From an uncultured Porphyromonadaceae bacterium (GTDB taxonomy: Bacteria; Bacteroidota; Bacteroidia; Bacteroidales; Muribaculaceae): DNA of 64,000 nucleotides. The number at the start of each line of letters is the position of its first letter. Within the stretch, counting starts at the first letter, position 1. Under the pieces are notes generated by a model, which saw nothing but the letters and a program-made list of their open reading frames with translations, was not told the DNA's origin and ran no database searches. The stretch lies in NCBI GenBank assembly GCA_905198125.1, contig CAJKBH010000013.1:1-64000 (forward strand). Direction: 5' to 3'. Positions 60,885 through 64,000 of the stretch are shown here, one piece after another. The position numbers and the translations under genes were made by a program.

Positions 60885-63473
60885 ATGAAACAAGACTTTT
60901 CAAAACTGTTCACACCAATACTTGAAGCCTCGATGCGGGAGGTGAACCGACTCGGATCGGTCGCCATCCAGCCCGAGCACTTCATGCTTGTTGCAGTGAG
61001 CGACACCGGCGGATATGGTTATAAGATACTGAGCCACATGCAGATTCCTCTTGACAAGATTCGCGAGGAACTGGAGCGGTATCTGTCGTCGGACGCACAG
61101 CCCGGCGAGACCACAACCCTGTTCGAGCAGCAATACCGCATCAGCCTTGGAGCGGTGCGTCATCTGCAGCTGGCCACTTCCGAGGCTCGTAAAATGAATG
61201 GCGGTGTCATAGGCAGCGAACACATCATAATGGCTCTGATTCACGATCCCCGTTCGATGGATAGCGAGATCCTGCGTAAAATCAAAGATGAATACCTTCA
61301 TTTCGATATATCCATACAGGCCATAGGCGACATTTCGCCTATGGGTATGGGACAGAACAATCCCGTTGACGATGACGACGACGAGGAGGATGCTCCTGTA
61401 AGTCCGAAGAACTCATCGCGTCAGCAGTCTAACGGCAAGGGAAAGCAGAACAGCGACACACCGGCTTTGGACAAATTCGGTTACGATATGACCAAGGCTG
61501 CCGCCGAAGGCAGACTCGACCCGGTGGTAGGCCGTGAGCGTGAGATAGAACGTCTCGCCCAGATTCTGTCACGCCGCAAGAAGAACAACCCTGTGCTTAT
61601 CGGTGAACCGGGAGTCGGCAAATCAGCTATTGTCGAGGGCCTGGCGTTGCGCATCAACCAGCATCTGGTGCCTCGTGTGTTGCTCAACAAGCGTGTGGTG
61701 AGCCTTGACATGGCAGGCATAGTGGCCGGCACGAAATACCGCGGTCAATTCGAGGAACGAATCAAGGCCGTGCTCGACGAACTGTCGCACAACGACAATA
61801 TAATACTGTTCATCGACGAGATCCACACCATAGTGGGTGCGGGCAGCGCGCCCGGCTCGATGGATGCCGCCAATATGCTCAAGCCCGCATTGGCACGCGG
61901 CGAGATTCAGTGCATCGGTGCCACCACTCTTGACGAATACCGCCATAACATCGAGAAGGACGGCGCCCTGGAACGTCGTTTCCAGAAGGTGATAGTAGAG
62001 CCTACCTCGCCCGAGGAGACTTTGGCTATTCTGCGTCAGGTCAAGGATAAGTATGAGAAACATCACAATGTCACATATACCGACCAGGCTCTGGAGGCAT
62101 GTGTATCCCTGACCGAACGTTATGTTAGCGACCGCAACTTCCCCGACAAGGCTCTTGATGCTCTTGACGAGGCCGGCAGCCGCGTGCATATAACCAACAT
62201 CATCGTTCCGGAGGAGATCGACAGCATGGAGAAAGAGGTGGACCGCCTGACCGTCGCCAAACTTGAGGCCGCCAAATCGCAGGACTATGAGAAGGCCGCC
62301 AATCTTCTTGACGAGGAGACGAAAGCCCGCGAACGTCTTGAGAAAGCCAAGACGGAATGGGAGAACGGTCTCAGCAGCAATCCGCAGATTGTCGACGATG
62401 AGAAGGTGGCTGAAGTAGTGGCATTAATGACCGGAGTACCCACCCAGCGCATCGCCCAGACCGAAGGAACTCGTCTTCTTGAGATGGGCGAAAGACTGAA
62501 AGGTTCCGTAATAGGTCAGGATGATGCCGTGGCAAAAGTGGTAAAGGCCATCCAGCGCAACCGCATCGGTCTTAAGGATCCCGACAAGCCCATCGGGGTG
62601 TTCATGTTCCTTGGCCCGACAGGTGTCGGCAAGACTTTGCTTGCTAAAAAATTGGCCGAGTATCTGTTCGATTCACCCGATGCACTGATACGTGTGGATA
62701 TGAGCGAATTCATGGAGAAATTCACCGTGTCCCGTCTCGTAGGAGCGCCTCCGGGATACGTGGGATATGAGGAGGGCGGCCAGCTTACCGAGAAGGTACG
62801 CCGCAAACCATACTCTGTGGTTCTGCTCGATGAGATCGAGAAAGCGCATCCCGATGTGTTCAATCTGCTATTGCAGGTCATGGACGAAGGCCGGCTTACC
62901 GACTCTTTAGGACGCCGCATTGACTTCAAGAACACCATCATTATCATGACCAGCAACGTCGGTTCGCGACAGCTCAAGGACTTTGGTTCCGGCGTCGGAT
63001 TCAACACCGGCGAATCGCCCCAAGCACAGGCCCAGGGCGTTATATCCAAGGCTCTGAACAAGGCGTTCAGCCCGGAATTCCTGAACCGCGTGGACGACAT
63101 AGTGATGTTCGACCAGCTCGACCGTGACGCCATCGGCAAGATCATAGACATCGAGCTGAAGGAATTCTATACCCGCGTCGAGAAGTTAGGATTCAAGCTT
63201 AAGCTGTCGCCCGAAGCCAAGGAGTTTATTGCCGAAAAGGGATATGACAAGAACTTCGGAGCACGTCCGCTTAAGCGAGCCATCCAGAAATACCTGGAGG
63301 ACGAACTTGCCGAGATGATACTGAAACTTAACGCCGAATCATGTCTCGGAGGAGCTATCGAAGCTGTCAAGAGCAAAGACGGAGATGAGGAAAAACTCGC
63401 GCTTACCTATGTCCCCTTGCTTCCCGCCGAGGATGCTGCTGATTCAGAAATTAAAGGCATCGAATCCAATTGA
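60885..63473 (+). CDS. clpC: ClpC, ATP-dependent Clp protease ATPase
   Basis: An 862-aa AAA+ unfoldase that feeds proteins to ClpP. The N-terminal Clp repeat domain (about 1-145) is followed by an acidic and Ser/Gln-rich linker (about 155-195). The first AAA module has Walker A GEPGVGKSAIVEG. The middle domain carries a UVR-like helix pair (SQDYEKAANLLDEETKARE). The second AAA module has GPTGVGKTLLAKK, and a C-terminal D2-small domain closes the protein. The middle-domain size fits ClpC rather than ClpB. The leader contains a small ATGCGG/CCGCAT hairpin (60821-60837). It is divergent from gyrA. Confidence 0.94.
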   Translation: MKQDFSKLFTPILEASMREVNRLGSVAIQPEHFMLVAVSDTGGYGYKILSHMQIPLDKIREELERYLSSDAQPGETTTLFEQQYRISLGAVRHLQLATSEARKMNGGVIGSEHIIMALIHDPRSMDSEILRKIKDEYLHFDISIQAIGDISPMGMGQNNPVDDDDDEEDAPVSPKNSSRQQSNGKGKQNSDTPALDKFGYDMTKAAAEGRLDPVVGREREIERLAQILSRRKKNNPVLIGEPGVGKSAIVEGLALRINQHLVPRVLLNKRVVSLDMAGIVAGTKYRGQFEERIKAVLDELSHNDNIILFIDEIHTIVGAGSAPGSMDAANMLKPALARGEIQCIGATTLDEYRHNIEKDGALERRFQKVIVEPTSPEETLAILRQVKDKYEKHHNVTYTDQALEACVSLTERYVSDRNFPDKALDALDEAGSRVHITNIIVPEEIDSMEKEVDRLTVAKLEAAKSQDYEKAANLLDEETKARERLEKAKTEWENGLSSNPQIVDDEKVAEVVALMTGVPTQRIAQTEGTRLLEMGERLKGSVIGQDDAVAKVVKAIQRNRIGLKDPDKPIGVFMFLGPTGVGKTLLAKKLAEYLFDSPDALIRVDMSEFMEKFTVSRLVGAPPGYVGYEEGGQLTEKVRRKPYSVVLLDEIEKAHPDVFNLLLQVMDEGRLTDSLGRRIDFKNTIIIMTSNVGSRQLKDFGSGVGFNTGESPQAQAQGVISKALNKAFSPEFLNRVDDIVMFDQLDRDAIGKIIDIELKEFYTRVEKLGFKLKLSPEAKEFIAEKGYDKNFGARPLKRAIQKYLEDELAEMILKLNAESCLGGAIEAVKSKDGDEEKLALTYVPLLPAEDAADSEIKGIESN

Positions 63474-63497
63474 TGCAATAATGACCTACAATAAGAA

Positions 63498-63528
63498 AGA
63501 CGTGTCGAGGACAATCCCTGACACGTCT
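63498..63528. terminator. Bidirectional terminator after clpC
   Basis: AGACGTGTC (63498-63506) pairs with GACACGTCT (63520-63528), with an inner AGG/CCT extension past one bulged base. ATTATTTTATC follows on the plus strand. It lies between convergent clpC and the amidase gene. Confidence 0.88.
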
Positions 63529-63548
63529 ATTATTTTATCTGATAAAAT

Positions 63549-64000
63549 TTACAACAGCTTGAAACGGTCGGCGTCGCGCCATGCTGCGAATTTGACTCTG
63601 AATGCGTCGAGTTTGTCTCGCATCAGAGTAGCATAGATGAGTCCCGTGGACTCCTGAAGCACCGATATATCACGCCCCTTGAAATCCAAAGCCTGTGACG
63701 ATTCAGGATAGACGAATCCTTTATCATCTGTGCCTGTGCAGTTCACGCCGCAGACATACGCCTGATTCTCTATCGCACGTGCCGGCAACAGTTTGTTCCA
63801 TGCATCAATCCTCACCTCGGGCCAGTTGGCGACCACAAACAGAACATCGTATTCATTCTCGACATTACGGCACCATACCGGGAATCTGATATCGTAACAT
63901 TCCACCATGGCGATGTTCCATCCGCGGTATCTGATCAGCATGCGTTCATAACCATGTGAAAACACTTTGTCCTCGCCGGCCATGTGAAACAGATGGTGCT
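63549..64000 (-). CDS. Nitrilase-superfamily amidase (partial, C-terminal part)
   Basis: The last 150 or so residues of a carbon-nitrogen hydrolase; the 5' end lies beyond the window and the frame is open to the edge (HHLFHMAGEDK at the boundary). The catalytic cysteine is in ECYDIRFPVWCRN. NWPEVRIDAWNKLLPARAIENQAYVCGVN is the family block that follows, and the Glu/Lys partners of the triad lie at least partly outside the window. The form matches omega-amidase-type proteins that hydrolyse alpha-ketoglutaramate or similar amides. An internal ATG (63983) is not the real start. Confidence 0.9.
   Translation of the reverse strand, partial: HHLFHMAGEDKVFSHGYERMLIRYRGWNIAMVECYDIRFPVWCRNVENEYDVLFVVANWPEVRIDAWNKLLPARAIENQAYVCGVNCTGTDDKGFVYPESSQALDFKGRDISVLQESTGLIYATLMRDKLDAFRVKFAAWRDADRFKLL

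Overview
The window looks like a chromosomal segment of a Bacteroidales bacterium, most plausibly a gut member of the Muribaculaceae or a near relative. The order-level call rests on Bacteroidetes-type promoters (TTTG, 19-21 nt, TAnnTTTG) in front of many genes, the complete Bat aerotolerance operon, a DUF5686 outer-membrane protein, a TonB-dependent receptor with a carboxypeptidase-like N-terminal domain, a tricorn-like S41 protease, class III fructose bisphosphatase, and the clpC/gyrA/TPR arrangement. The family-level call is inference from overall look and base composition and was not tested. No rRNA, CRISPR array, intact transposase or phage module is visible.

Region by region: (1) 1-3180, tRNA-Ser and pyruvate phosphate dikinase with a strong terminator. 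(2) 3181-5430, an AT-rich accessory islet: an unknown gene, a MntA/HepT toxin-antitoxin pair and a class III Fic AMP-transferase joined by overlapping start and stop codons, then a decayed ADP-ribosylglycohydrolase gene. (3) 5430-10000, a secreted CotH-kinase-fold protein and a DUF5686 outer-membrane protein. (4) 10069-19485, the Bat operon: MoxR ATPase, DUF58, a membrane protein, BatA, BatB, BatC, an extra BatD-like protein, BatD and BatE. (5) 19550-23300, a small HTH protein, a double universal stress protein and MutS2, nearly gapless. (6) 23403-29700, nucleotide-sugar genes (UDP-glucose dehydrogenase and UDP-glucuronate epimerase), a secreted alpha/beta hydrolase, an AT-rich orphan secreted protein and a Wzi-like outer-membrane protein. 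(7) 29805-37490, TonB-dependent receptor, tricorn-like protease and FBPase III. (8) 37568-49991, a glycan-degradation neighbourhood: GH35 and GH51 on the minus strand, a second GH51 with a SASA-type esterase on the plus strand, and a GH5 lipoprotein overlapping luxS. It is interrupted by a noncoding repeat-rich kilobase, a small lipoprotein, a CPBP protease and an orphan secreted protein. (9) 50089-64000, MATE transporter, HAD phosphatase, thioredoxin, DnaE, TPR protein, GyrA, ClpC and a truncated nitrilase-family amidase.

The functional themes are envelope stress and proteostasis (Bat, Usp, ClpC, tricorn-like protease), DNA replication and topology (DnaE, GyrA, MutS2), C3/C4 central metabolism (PPDK, FBPase), uronate-containing surface polysaccharide supply, and arabinose/galactose-rich plant glycan removal without an adjacent SusC/SusD pair. 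The most interesting accessory content is the AMP-transfer/ADP-ribosyl islet at 3.2-5.4 kb, the inverted REP-like doublet and palindrome-bearing orphan promoter at 42.4-42.7 kb, and the translational coupling of luxS to a GH5 lipoprotein gene.
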